A DNA stretch of 7,228 bases from JBGOUV01 sp041477815 (GTDB lineage Bacteria > Acidobacteriota > Terriglobia > Bryobacterales > JACQDG01): contig JBGOUV010000364.1 of assembly GCA_041477815.1 (NCBI GenBank), positions 1-7,228 of the forward strand, written 5' to 3'. Made by a program: the position numbers and the translations under genes. Positions 1-5,344 of the stretch are shown piece by piece. The notes below the pieces were generated by a model. The model ran no database searches. It saw only the letters and a program-made list of their open reading frames with translations, and was not told the origin of the DNA. Numbering within the stretch: position 1 is the stretch's first letter; every line of letters starts with the position of its first letter.

Positions 1-2
1 GC

Positions 3-140
3 GAGCGAGCCGTACGGGATCTGCCGTGGGGCGAGTTCCAGACCACGGTGTTTGTGGAGGTCTATCGAGTCAAGTGCCCGGACTGCGGGGTCCAGCGGGA
101 GAAGGTGCTGCTGTTGCCGAGCAAGGCACCCTTCTCCAAG
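3..140 (+). pseudogene. ISL3-family transposase fragment (N-terminal zinc-binding part)
   Basis: Reading in the frame that begins at base 3 gives a stretch containing DLPWGEFQTTVFVEVYRV, then KCPDCG, then LLPSKAPFSK. This resembles the N-terminal zinc-binding domain of ISL3-type transposases, where a CxxC pair sits in the segment before the DDE catalytic domain. Similarity stops after FSK (base 140). The frame then runs on, open, antisense to the aminotransferase, which is a high-GC artefact and not transposase. No DDE domain is present and the 5' part lies outside the window, so this is a remnant or one end of a disrupted element. I see no terminal inverted repeat at the junction. Family assignment is from memory of the domain pattern; only about 46 codons are visible. 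Confidence 0.65.
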
Positions 141-161
141 ATAGCTAGCCGGCGATCCCCC

Positions 162-1286
162 TCAACCCATGCTCCGGTCCCACTCCAGCGTCTTTTCGAT
201 CACGAAGTCCACCTCCGCCGCCGTCAGCTCGGGGAACATCGGCAGCGAAATGCAGCAGGCGGCGTTGCGCTCGGCGTTCGGGATCTCGCCGGCGAGGCGC
301 GCCTGTTTGCCCCACGGATAGCCCTCCTGCCGGTGAATGGCGATCGGGTAGTGGCACTTGGCGTCGATGCCGCTCTGGTTGAGGAAGTTAAGCAGGCCAT
401 CGCGATGCTCGGGCCGCTTGGTCTCGATCACGTAGAGATGGAAGACGTGGCGGTACCCGGAAACCTCGCAGGGCAGGGTGAAGTTGCTGGCCTCCTTCAG
501 GCACGCCGCATAGCGCCCCGCCCATTTCCGGCGCAAGTCGTTCCAGGCATCGATGTGCTGCAGTTTCGCGCTGAGAATCGCGGCGTGGAGATCGTCCAGC
601 CTGCTGTTGTAACCCATGCTGTGGCAGGAGCGCTTTTCCGACCCGTGGTTGCGCAGCCTGCGAATGGTTCGATCCACCTCTTGGTTATTGGTGATCACGG
701 CCCCGCCGTCGCCGAAGGTACCCAGGTTCTTCTGGGTAATGAAGCTGGTGCAGACCGCGTCGCTGAGCTCGCCGATCCGGAAGCCGTCGCCGTGCGCTCC
801 AATGCCCTGCGCATCGTCCTCGATCACCAGCAGGTGGCGCCGGTCGGCGATCCGGCGGAGCGCTTTCATGTCCGCGCATTGGCCGTAGAGGTGAACGGGA
901 ACCAGCGCTTTCGTCCGCGGGGTGAGGGCCGCTTCGACCCTGGCGGGATCCAGGCAGTTCGTCCGCGGGTCCGAGTCGACGAAGACGGCAGTGGCGTTGG
1001 CAATCCAGATCCCCTCGGCGGTGGCGAAGAACGTGTTCGGGGTGGTGATGCATTCGTCGCCCGGGCCGATCCCCAGGGCCAGGAAAGTGAGCCACAAAGC
1101 GTCCGTTCCATTGCCCACGCCCACCGCGTACTTCATCCCGTGGTAGTCCGCCAGCTCGCGCTCGAACCGCTGGAGCATCGGACCCATCACGTATTGACCG
1201 CTCTCGAGAACCTCCTGGATATTGGCGTCGATCTCCGCCTTGATGTTGTGGTACTGCTTCACGTGGCCGTAAAAGGGCACAGTCAT
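162..1286 (-). CDS. DegT/DnrJ/EryC1/StrS-family PLP-dependent sugar aminotransferase
   Basis: A 374-residue protein, the usual size for this fold-type I aminotransferase family. Such enzymes transfer an amino group, usually from glutamate, to a keto-sugar nucleotide for surface polysaccharide, O-antigen or secondary metabolite sugars; the exact substrate cannot be read here. Counting from the chosen start, GNGTDAL (58-64) is the phosphate-binding loop. VIEDDAQ (154-160) holds the PLP-contacting Asp157 and Gln160. TQKNLGTFGDGGA (184-196) holds the Schiff-base Lys186. GYNSRLDDLHAAIL (225-238) is the typical arginine-bearing family motif. Position 158 is Asp where most members have a small residue, so DD replaces DA. 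The ATG at 1284-1286 is preferred over an in-frame start 20 codons upstream because GGGAG lies about 9 nt before it and the candidate promoter lies between the two. No sugar-pathway genes are adjacent, so it stands alone next to the transposase remnant. The C-terminus looks complete. Confidence 0.92.
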   Translation of the reverse strand: MTVPFYGHVKQYHNIKAEIDANIQEVLESGQYVMGPMLQRFERELADYHGMKYAVGVGNGTDALWLTFLALGIGPGDECITTPNTFFATAEGIWIANATAVFVDSDPRTNCLDPARVEAALTPRTKALVPVHLYGQCADMKALRRIADRRHLLVIEDDAQGIGAHGDGFRIGELSDAVCTSFITQKNLGTFGDGGAVITNNQEVDRTIRRLRNHGSEKRSCHSMGYNSRLDDLHAAILSAKLQHIDAWNDLRRKWAGRYAACLKEASNFTLPCEVSGYRHVFHLYVIETKRPEHRDGLLNFLNQSGIDAKCHYPIAIHRQEGYPWGKQARLAGEIPNAERNAACCISLPMFPELTAAEVDFVIEKTLEWDRSMG

Positions 1287-1315
1287 CCGCAGGTTCTCCC
1301 TTCCGTAAACGACAT

Positions 1316-1321
1316 AGTATA
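1316..1321 (-). promoter_or_regulatory. Candidate -10 box for the aminotransferase
   Basis: On the minus strand the hexamer TATACT lies 29 nt upstream of the preferred ATG (1286), leaving room for a start point and the GGGAG ribosome binding site. There is no good -35 at the expected spacing; the region instead holds an imperfectly placed 6-bp inverted repeat (CCTCAC at 1341-1346 with GTGAGG at 1356-1361) that could bind a regulator. The same nine bases GTGTATACT occur on the minus strand at 1802-1810. This is a sequence-pattern call only. Confidence 0.4.
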
Positions 1322-1467
1322 CACTGTTCCGACATGATTCCCTCACCCGGCTTCTGTGAGGATCGGAACCCGCTACGAACCCGATTCGATGCCGGTGTGA
1401 TTCATGCGGGATGCAGCTGCCGCATTTGCCACGCTGGGTCTGCTGGGAACCGGTGAACCGCTGGAAT

Positions 1468-1497
1468 TGGTAGCGCTAACGGGATTCGAACCCGGCT
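1468..1497 (-). other. tRNA 3'-end fragment, probable attachment-site remnant
   Basis: The minus strand reads GGGTTCGAATCCC, the canonical T-stem and T-loop with a TTCGAAT loop. It is followed by the seven-base acceptor strand TAGCGCT, a discriminator A and CCA (complement at 1468-1470). The matching 5' half, which would need roughly AGCGCTA some 70 nt further along the minus strand near 1540, is absent, and no D-arm or anticodon arm can be built. It is therefore a fragment, not a gene. Tyrosine-recombinase elements that integrate into tRNA 3' ends leave exactly such a duplicate at one border. By the polarity of the fragment the acquired DNA would lie at higher coordinates, that is, on the side of the restriction-modification genes. 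The tRNA identity cannot be given because the anticodon is missing. Confidence 0.6.
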
Positions 1498-1598
1498 TTC
1501 GCCATAGCGTTTGATAGCAACCTATCGTAAGTGGTTGAGCCGAAAAATGGGGCCGGAATGGCGGTTGTGCATCTAGTGTCAGCCTGTCTCGGCGTGGC

Positions 1599-1620
1599 GT
1601 TTGCACGATGTTTGCACGGA
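1599..1620. repeat. Tandem 11-bp direct repeat
   Basis: GTTTGCACGAT is followed immediately by GTTTGCACGGA, identical at nine of eleven positions. A one-turn spacing of 11 bp suits side-by-side protein binding, for example arm-type recombinase sites, and the repeat lies about 100 bp from the tRNA fragment. Two copies could also be chance. No integrase gene is in the window. Confidence 0.45.
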
Positions 1621-1633
1621 GGGGAGTCGGGGC

Positions 1634-1870
1634 TCAGTCAGACCGCTTATCCAAAAATCTCTCTAGAAATCCAACTTGGTTCGCCGGCTCCCGCATTGCG
1701 TTTTTGGCGGCGGCGATCAGTTTGGATGCCTCTTCCGGCGTGTAAGGACCCCTATGGCCGCGGAATACTCGGAGATGCCGAGACGCGTACCTCGATTTAC
1801 GAGTATACACCGGCTTCGATCTGCTCGCCCGTATATTCTCCCGTCGATTCTCCTGTCGCGGCCGCGACAT
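1634..1870 (-). CDS. Possible small basic protein divergent from the nuclease gene
   Basis: An ATG-initiated frame of 78 residues, divergent from the nuclease gene with only 37 bp between the two starts. The N-terminal half is strongly basic (many Arg, starting MSRPRQENRREN). The C-terminal half looks like a folded helical segment, with PYTPEEASKLIAAAK near residues 43-57 and GFLERFLDKRSD at the end. I do not recognise a family and see no clear helix-turn-helix. Position beside a restriction gene is where controller (C) proteins or small accessory genes of R-M systems often sit, but that is only context. There is no good ribosome binding site, and the start codon lies inside the 16-bp palindrome, which weakens the call. 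Competing frames on the plus strand look like noise. It may equally be a gene remnant. Confidence 0.3.
   Translation of the reverse strand: MSRPRQENRRENIRASRSKPVYTRKSRYASRHLRVFRGHRGPYTPEEASKLIAAAKNAMREPANQVGFLERFLDKRSD
1828..1857. repeat. Short 12-bp tandem repeat, about 2.5 copies
   Basis: CCCGTATATTCT, then CCCGTCGATTCT, then the partial copy CCTGTC. The repeat runs directly into the 16-bp palindrome and lies 50-80 bp upstream of the nuclease start. The unit is a multiple of three, so it could also be a repeat within the doubtful minus-strand frame (RQENRRENIR). It could serve as repeated operator half-sites or be slippage-derived. Confidence 0.45.
1854..1869. promoter_or_regulatory. Perfect 16-bp palindrome, candidate operator upstream of nuclease
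   Basis: TGTCGCGGCCGCGACA is a perfect inverted repeat with no spacer, 38 bp before the nuclease start codon. A dimeric regulator would bind such a site, and R-M systems often use palindromic control boxes to delay nuclease expression. No T-tract follows, so it is not a terminator. Part of the pattern (GCGGCCGC) is GC-only and could arise by chance in high-GC DNA, though the flanking TGT/ACA match extends it. Which protein would bind is unknown. Confidence 0.4.
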
Positions 1871-1907
1871 CGCGAAAGGCCCATTGGGGTGGTAACATTG
1901 GCCCGGT

Positions 1908-2663
1908 TTGGGCGCACCGGAAGCATACGTATCCTGGATCAACGAACACCTCGGGTTCAACCCGAGGGCGCAGGCCAACTCTGACGCTCTTTCGGACTTC
2001 GTGGTGGCGGATCTGCGGCAGGCATGCCCGGTGCTCGGCGCGGCCCTGGACGCGGGTCAGGTGAAGACCCGAAGGAACGCCGAGGTTCGGACCCGAGTGG
2101 CGGGCCGGAACATCGACCTCGTGATTCATGAGGCAGACACGGGGCCGTTGCTCTCCGTTCGGATCTCTGTCGAGCACAAGACCATTATGGCTGCGCACGG
2201 GAAGGCCAGGTGGAATCGCTACGGCGATCTGATCGCCTACTCCAACCACGCGCACAACCATAGGCGGGACTGCGTTGCCGGCGGGATTGTGGTTGTGAAC
2301 ACGTCGGCTGCGTACGCAAACCCTGACGGCTTCGCACGGGGCTTACAGCGCCCCAAGTTTCGCATGGACAAAGTCGTAGCGGACACCGTCAAGATCTTTG
2401 CCGGTATGCCACTCCGGGCTGCCATCGAAGAACCGAACGATCAGCTTGAAGCGATAGCCGTGATCGTGGTTGAGTACGACGGCGCGAACCCGGCGAAGTT
2501 GGTGACGGATGCGCTCGCGCCACCACCACACAGCCCCATTCACTACGCGAACTTCATGCGTTTTATACGTAACGCGCTTCAGCGGGCAATAAGCGTGGGC
2601 CGAGTCTCGTCGAACAAGTCCGAAAATTCGGCCTCCAGCCTAGCCTTGGTCTTTTTGAAGTAA
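1908..2663 (+). CDS. Putative type II restriction endonuclease (PD-(D/E)XK-like)
   Basis: A 251-residue protein that I cannot assign to a named restriction enzyme family. Its central part fits a PD-(D/E)XK nuclease core: Asp70 in NIDLVIHE, then a beta-strand LLSVRISVEHK with Glu89 and Lys91, the spacing expected for the metal-binding and catalytic residues. A basic helix containing GKARWNRYGDL follows (98-108). The N-terminal segment YVSWINEHLGFNPR looks like a genuine helical start. The last 28 or so residues (from about NALQRAISV) are encoded antisense to the methyltransferase C-terminus and may be a read-through extension. The only in-frame start after the stop at 1893-1895 is the TTG at 1908, with a weak GGGGTGG about 15 nt upstream. 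Convergent pairing with a DNA methyltransferase is the main reason to call it a restriction enzyme. Recognition sequence is unknown. It could alternatively be another nuclease of the same fold. Confidence 0.65.
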   Translation: MGAPEAYVSWINEHLGFNPRAQANSDALSDFVVADLRQACPVLGAALDAGQVKTRRNAEVRTRVAGRNIDLVIHEADTGPLLSVRISVEHKTIMAAHGKARWNRYGDLIAYSNHAHNHRRDCVAGGIVVVNTSAAYANPDGFARGLQRPKFRMDKVVADTVKIFAGMPLRAAIEEPNDQLEAIAVIVVEYDGANPAKLVTDALAPPPHSPIHYANFMRFIRNALQRAISVGRVSSNKSENSASSLALVFLK

Positions 2664-3483
2664 CCCGGCTCAATCTCCACGCTGATGCTGTTTCTGTCGC
2701 ACAGGGCGGCAGCAAGCGCGGTGCTTCCCGTACCCATGAACGGATCCAGAACCGTGTCCCCGACGAAAGAGAACATGCGAACCAGCCGGTAGGCCAGCTC
2801 GACAGGGAACGGCGCAGGGTGTTCCCTGGTAGACTCGCCAGGCAGATCGGACCAAAAGGAGCGGAACCATTCCGAATGCTCTTCCTTGCCGAGTTTAGAC
2901 AACCGCCGCTGTTCCTCGGTGGGCTGCCGATAGCCACCCGGCTTGCGGAGCATCAGGATATACTCCACGTCGTTTTTGATGATCGCGTTTGGCTCGTAAG
3001 GCTTGCCCAAGAACGATGATCCGTTTTCCACCTCGTAGCTGGCATTGGCGATCTTGTGCCAGAAGATCGGGGTGAGGTAGTCCAAGCCGATTCGTCGGCA
3101 ACGAACGGAGATATCCGCGTGCAGCGGCAAGACCATGTGGCGCCCATGGTTTCGCCGGCGGGCCAGGCACACATCCCCGACAACGCAACAGATCCGGCCA
3201 CCAGAAACCAGTACCCGGTGGCAATGTCGCCAGACTTTCTCGAGCTCGTCGTGAAACTGCTCGTACTCGGCAATCGCGCCGAGCTGATCCTTGTTTGGCG
3301 GGTATTCCTTCAGCGTCCAGTACGGCGGAGACGTGACAACCAAGTGGACGACTCATCGGGTATCCACTCGAGCTGGCGGGCGTCCCCGTGGTGTAGAATG
3401 TGGGTCGTCTTCGAGATCCGCACGGGCGCTGACGTAGCTGACGCAACAGTTGCCACCACTCCGAATGATAGTTGGGCCGACAT
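2579..3483 (-). pseudogene. Beta-class DNA methyltransferase, probably N4-cytosine, frameshifted
   Basis: The modification partner of the nuclease, transferring a methyl group from S-adenosylmethionine to DNA. The catalytic motif TSPPYW comes first and the SAM-binding motif DPFMGTGST lies near the C-terminus. That is beta-class order, and SPPY favours N4-cytosine over N6-adenine. Two frames must be joined. One, from the ATG at 3481-3483, gives residues 1-45 ending HHGDARQLEWIPDES. The other continues VHLVVTSPPYW to the stop at 2579-2581. Together they make about 301 residues, normal for the family. The join at base 3349 lacks one nucleotide: GAG TCG TCC AC is read where GAG TCG GTC CAC is expected. 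There is no slippery heptamer, so programmed slippage is unlikely. Without the shift only a TTG at 3341-3343 could start the second frame, five codons before the catalytic motif, losing the preceding core segment. It could be a real mutation or an assembly error. An earlier GTG (3507) and a later GTG (3423) are alternative starts. Confidence 0.82.
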
Positions 3484-3600
3484 CGGATTACAAGAGGCTA
3501 TCGGCACGGCGGCAGCGCTGGTTTAGCGCACCTGGTCCGAACGAATGCCCGGACAAACGGGCGGCCGATCGTCCACTCCCAACGCCCCCGCCGTCTGGCC

Positions 3601-3606
3601 TATACT
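3601..3606 (+). promoter_or_regulatory. Candidate -10 box for the VOC gene
   Basis: TATACT lies 28 nt upstream of the GTG start and just ahead of a strong Shine-Dalgarno sequence. The DNA 17 bp further upstream is C-rich with no recognisable -35. The position and match to the -10 consensus support a short 5' leader of about 20 nt. It is a pattern call without a computed score. Confidence 0.45.
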
Positions 3607-3623
3607 GTACACGTCGAGATCCC

Positions 3624-3629
3624 AGGAGG
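3624..3629 (+). promoter_or_regulatory. Strong ribosome binding site deciding the VOC start
   Basis: AGGAGG is followed by five bases and then the GTG at 3635. This fixes the start there even though the frame is open for another 30 codons upstream to a weaker start at 3545. Confidence 0.75.
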
Positions 3630-3634
3630 GCACG

Positions 3635-4054
3635 GTGCCGGAACGAACGGCAGCGCTGACGTTCAATCACGCCATGATATACGTGCGGGAGCTGGCTCCG
3701 GCGCTGCGCTTCTATGCCGAGCTGCTCGGCTTCCAGGTGATCGAGCAATTCGGACCCGCTTACGCGCGCCTGCGGTCCGTCGGTGGACAAACTACCCTGG
3801 CGCTGCACACGCTGGAACCCGGGCAAGCACTGCCGGGGACGGATGGGGTGCGGCTCTATTTTGAGACTCGCGAGTTGGACAAGGTATGCCGGGATCTCGA
3901 AGCAGCCGGCGTGCAGTTCCGGCAGTTGCCCCAGGTCATGCCGTGGGGCTGGAAGCATGCCTACCTGAACGATCCGGACGGGCATGAAGTGAGCTTGTAC
4001 TGGGCCGGCAGGAAGCGGTTTCAGAAGAGCAAAATGCCCGACGGAGCCCGGTAA
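3635..4054 (+). CDS. VOC superfamily protein (glyoxalase/bleomycin-resistance fold)
   Basis: A 139-residue protein, the normal size for a two-module vicinal-oxygen-chelate chain, which usually acts as a dimer in the cytoplasm and binds a divalent metal. The first module opens NHAMIYVRELAPALRFYAELLGF (11-33), the standard strand, helix and Y-x-x-x-L-G-F pattern. LYFE (74-77) is the next family strand, and the second module closes with HAYLNDPDGHEVSLYW (108-123). His12, Glu77, His108 and Glu118 are candidate metal ligands, though I cannot verify the exact set without alignment. Family members include glyoxalases, dioxygenases and antibiotic-binding proteins; substrate cannot be predicted here. 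It has its own promoter and ribosome binding site and ends five bases from the stop of the convergent rhomboid gene, so no terminator fits between them. Confidence 0.88.
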   Translation: MPERTAALTFNHAMIYVRELAPALRFYAELLGFQVIEQFGPAYARLRSVGGQTTLALHTLEPGQALPGTDGVRLYFETRELDKVCRDLEAAGVQFRQLPQVMPWGWKHAYLNDPDGHEVSLYWAGRKRFQKSKMPDGAR

Positions 4055-4059
4055 CCTCG

Positions 4060-4899
4060 CTACGCGCCCCGCGGAAACGACAGCCATACCAGCCCGAACG
4101 ACGCCAGCGCGATCAGCACCGCGAACCCCGCCGCCACCCGCCAGAGCCACTCCGACGCCCGCGGGCCCGGCTCCCCGGCCAGGTACCCCAGCCCGAAGCC
4201 AGCCGCCAGTCCTCCAATGTGCGCCGCGTTGTCAATGCTGAACATCGGCAGCAACCCGAACAGGAGTCCGTAGATCGCCCACCGCACATACACCGACTTC
4301 ATCTCCGACCCCTGCCAGGAGCGGCTCCTCGTGTGGTAGGCGATCATCGCCCCGATCAGCCCGAATAGCGACGCCGACGCCCCGATGGACAGCGCCGGAG
4401 ACCACCACGCGCTGGCCCAAAATCCCGCCGCCCCGGCCACCAGGTACAGCACCAGAAACCGCGAGGTCCCGTACGCCTGCTCCACCTGCGCCCCCAGGTC
4501 GTACATCACCCAGGAGTTCATCAGGATATGGAACAGTCCCCCGTGCAGAAATCCCGCCGTGATCAACCGCCACCACTGGCCCGCCTGCAGCGCGGGGCCG
4601 TACTTCGCCCCAAAATTCAGCAACACGTAACCGTCCACGGACCCCAGCGATTCGACCCCCTCGGACTTCTTCAGACTCAGGATCAGGGTAGCGGCAAACA
4701 GCGCGAAATTCACCAGCAGCAGAATCAACGTAGTGAAATGAGTGGACGGCACCAACCCCGCCACCGCCGCGCCCGTGGCGGCCCGCTGCGAGTATTTCCG
4801 CCCCATGGCCTGCCCGCACTCGGTGCACACCTTCTCCGACGAGGGCATAAAGGCCCGGCAATGGGGGCACATTCTTAGATCCACCATAACCGCACCCAT
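4060..4899 (-). CDS. Rhomboid-family intramembrane serine protease with N-terminal zinc ribbon
   Basis: A 279-residue polytopic membrane protein expected to cleave transmembrane segments of substrate proteins within the inner membrane. The N-terminus has a CPHC...CTEC zinc-ribbon pattern (Cys11, 14, 25, 28). Six or more hydrophobic segments follow from about residue 53. The rhomboid hallmarks are present: HGGLFHILMN with His119, His124 and Asn128; the catalytic serine in GAS at Ser175; and the partner His227 in NAAHIGG. The residue after the serine is Ala where GASG is most common; the rest of the active site looks intact. The ATG at 4897-4899 is chosen because an AGGAGGGGGG tract (minus strand, 4911-4920) precedes it. 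The ATG at 4887 is also possible and gives the same protein four residues shorter. A longer frame to 5109 lies antisense inside ruvX and is rejected. Divergent from ruvX across 31 bp; substrates unknown. Confidence 0.92.
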   Translation of the reverse strand: MGAVMVDLRMCPHCRAFMPSSEKVCTECGQAMGRKYSQRAATGAAVAGLVPSTHFTTLILLLVNFALFAATLILSLKKSEGVESLGSVDGYVLLNFGAKYGPALQAGQWWRLITAGFLHGGLFHILMNSWVMYDLGAQVEQAYGTSRFLVLYLVAGAAGFWASAWWSPALSIGASASLFGLIGAMIAYHTRSRSWQGSEMKSVYVRWAIYGLLFGLLPMFSIDNAAHIGGLAAGFGLGYLAGEPGPRASEWLWRVAAGFAVLIALASFGLVWLSFPRGA

Positions 4900-4919
4900 T
4901 CTATCAGCCGCCCCCCTCC

Positions 4920-4925
4920 TATAAT
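4920..4925 (+). promoter_or_regulatory. Consensus -10 box immediately before ruvX
   Basis: A perfect TATAAT sits only five bases before the ruvX GTG (4931). Transcription normally starts about seven bases after the hexamer, which would place the 5' end at or next to the start codon and give a leaderless message. The -35 position (about 4897-4902) reads CATTCT, a poor match. The hexamer also abuts the minus-strand Shine-Dalgarno of the rhomboid gene. Confidence 0.45.
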
Positions 4926-4930
4926 GGAGC

Positions 4931-5344
4931 GTGGCGCGCATTCTCGCCCTCGACATCGGCACTCGCCGCATCGGCCTCGCCGTCAGCGACGAGCTGGGCA
5001 TCACCGCCCAGGGCCTCCCCACCCTCCAGCGCACTAATTTGCGCGCCGACCTGGATGTCCTCTCCCAGCTTATCCAGCAATACAGCGTCCACCTGGTCCT
5101 CGCCGGCAACCCTCTTCACATGAGCGGGCACGACAGCCCCGGCACTGCCCGCGCCGTTGAATTCACCGCTCTACTGCGAGCCCGCACCGGCGTCGAAATA
5201 CGGCTCTGGGACGAGCGCCTCACGACCCGCGAAGCCTCCCGCGTCCTGCGCGACAGCGGCATCAGCATCCAGAAGCGCGCCCAGGCGGTGGACCGTCTCT
5301 CGGCCGTCATCCTGCTCAAGAGCTACCTCGACTCCCTAACGTGA
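4931..5344 (+). CDS. ruvX: RuvX/YqgF: putative pre-16S rRNA nuclease / Holliday-junction resolvase fold
   Basis: A 137-residue protein of the usual YqgF length and RNase H-like fold. Family members act in the cytoplasm in maturation of the 16S rRNA 5' end and were earlier described as Holliday-junction resolvases. The family motifs are in order: LALDIGTRRIGLAVSD with the first catalytic Asp8 (5-20), LVLAGNPLHMSG (55-66), the strand IRLWDERLTT with Glu95 (90-99), and the C-terminal VDRLSAVILLKSYLD with Asp121 (120-134). These give the expected three acidic metal-binding residues. The GTG start at 4931 matches where homologous proteins begin; a nearby ATG at 4924 is out of frame. GGAG is present but only one base from the start codon, too close for normal use. 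The stop overlaps the mltG start by four bases (GTGA), so the two genes are translationally coupled. Confidence 0.93.
   Translation: MARILALDIGTRRIGLAVSDELGITAQGLPTLQRTNLRADLDVLSQLIQQYSVHLVLAGNPLHMSGHDSPGTARAVEFTALLRARTGVEIRLWDERLTTREASRVLRDSGISIQKRAQAVDRLSAVILLKSYLDSLT

Larger units (their letters stand above)
1287..1633. other. Non-coding stretch between aminotransferase and R-M insert
   Basis: About 350 bases with no gene I can support. It holds the aminotransferase promoter region, a small inverted repeat (ATGCGG at 1404-1409 with CCGCAT at 1420-1425), the tRNA 3' fragment at 1468-1497 and a tandem 11-bp repeat at 1599-1620. A 77-residue minus-strand reading frame crosses it (1373-1606), but it runs straight through the tRNA fragment and has no recognisable motif, so it is not called. 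The stretch is best read as a junction between chromosomal and acquired DNA. Confidence 0.5.

Noticed and set aside
141..1337. Long plus-strand frame (continuing the transposase frame, over 390 codons) opposite the aminotransferase
   Set aside because: It has no recognisable domain and lies antisense to a gene with complete PLP-enzyme motifs; long antisense frames are common in high-GC DNA. Only the first codons to base 140 are real transposase.
1341..1361. Hairpin CCTCAC/GTGAGG as a terminator
   Set aside because: Stem of only 6 bp with no following T-run on either strand; at most a weak regulatory site.
1468..1543. Complete tRNA gene on the minus strand
   Set aside because: The 5' acceptor strand, D-arm and anticodon arm cannot be found at the required distances; only the 3' end is present.
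1373..1606. 77-codon minus-strand frame in the junction region
   Set aside because: It passes through the tRNA fragment, has no motif and lies in apparently non-coding DNA.
3484..3545. Second copy of the tRNA-like attachment sequence near 3522-3541 (TAGCGC followed by GTCCGAAC)
   Set aside because: Only a loose resemblance to 1471-1490 with several mismatches and a gap, and no T-loop; not enough to call a matching att site.
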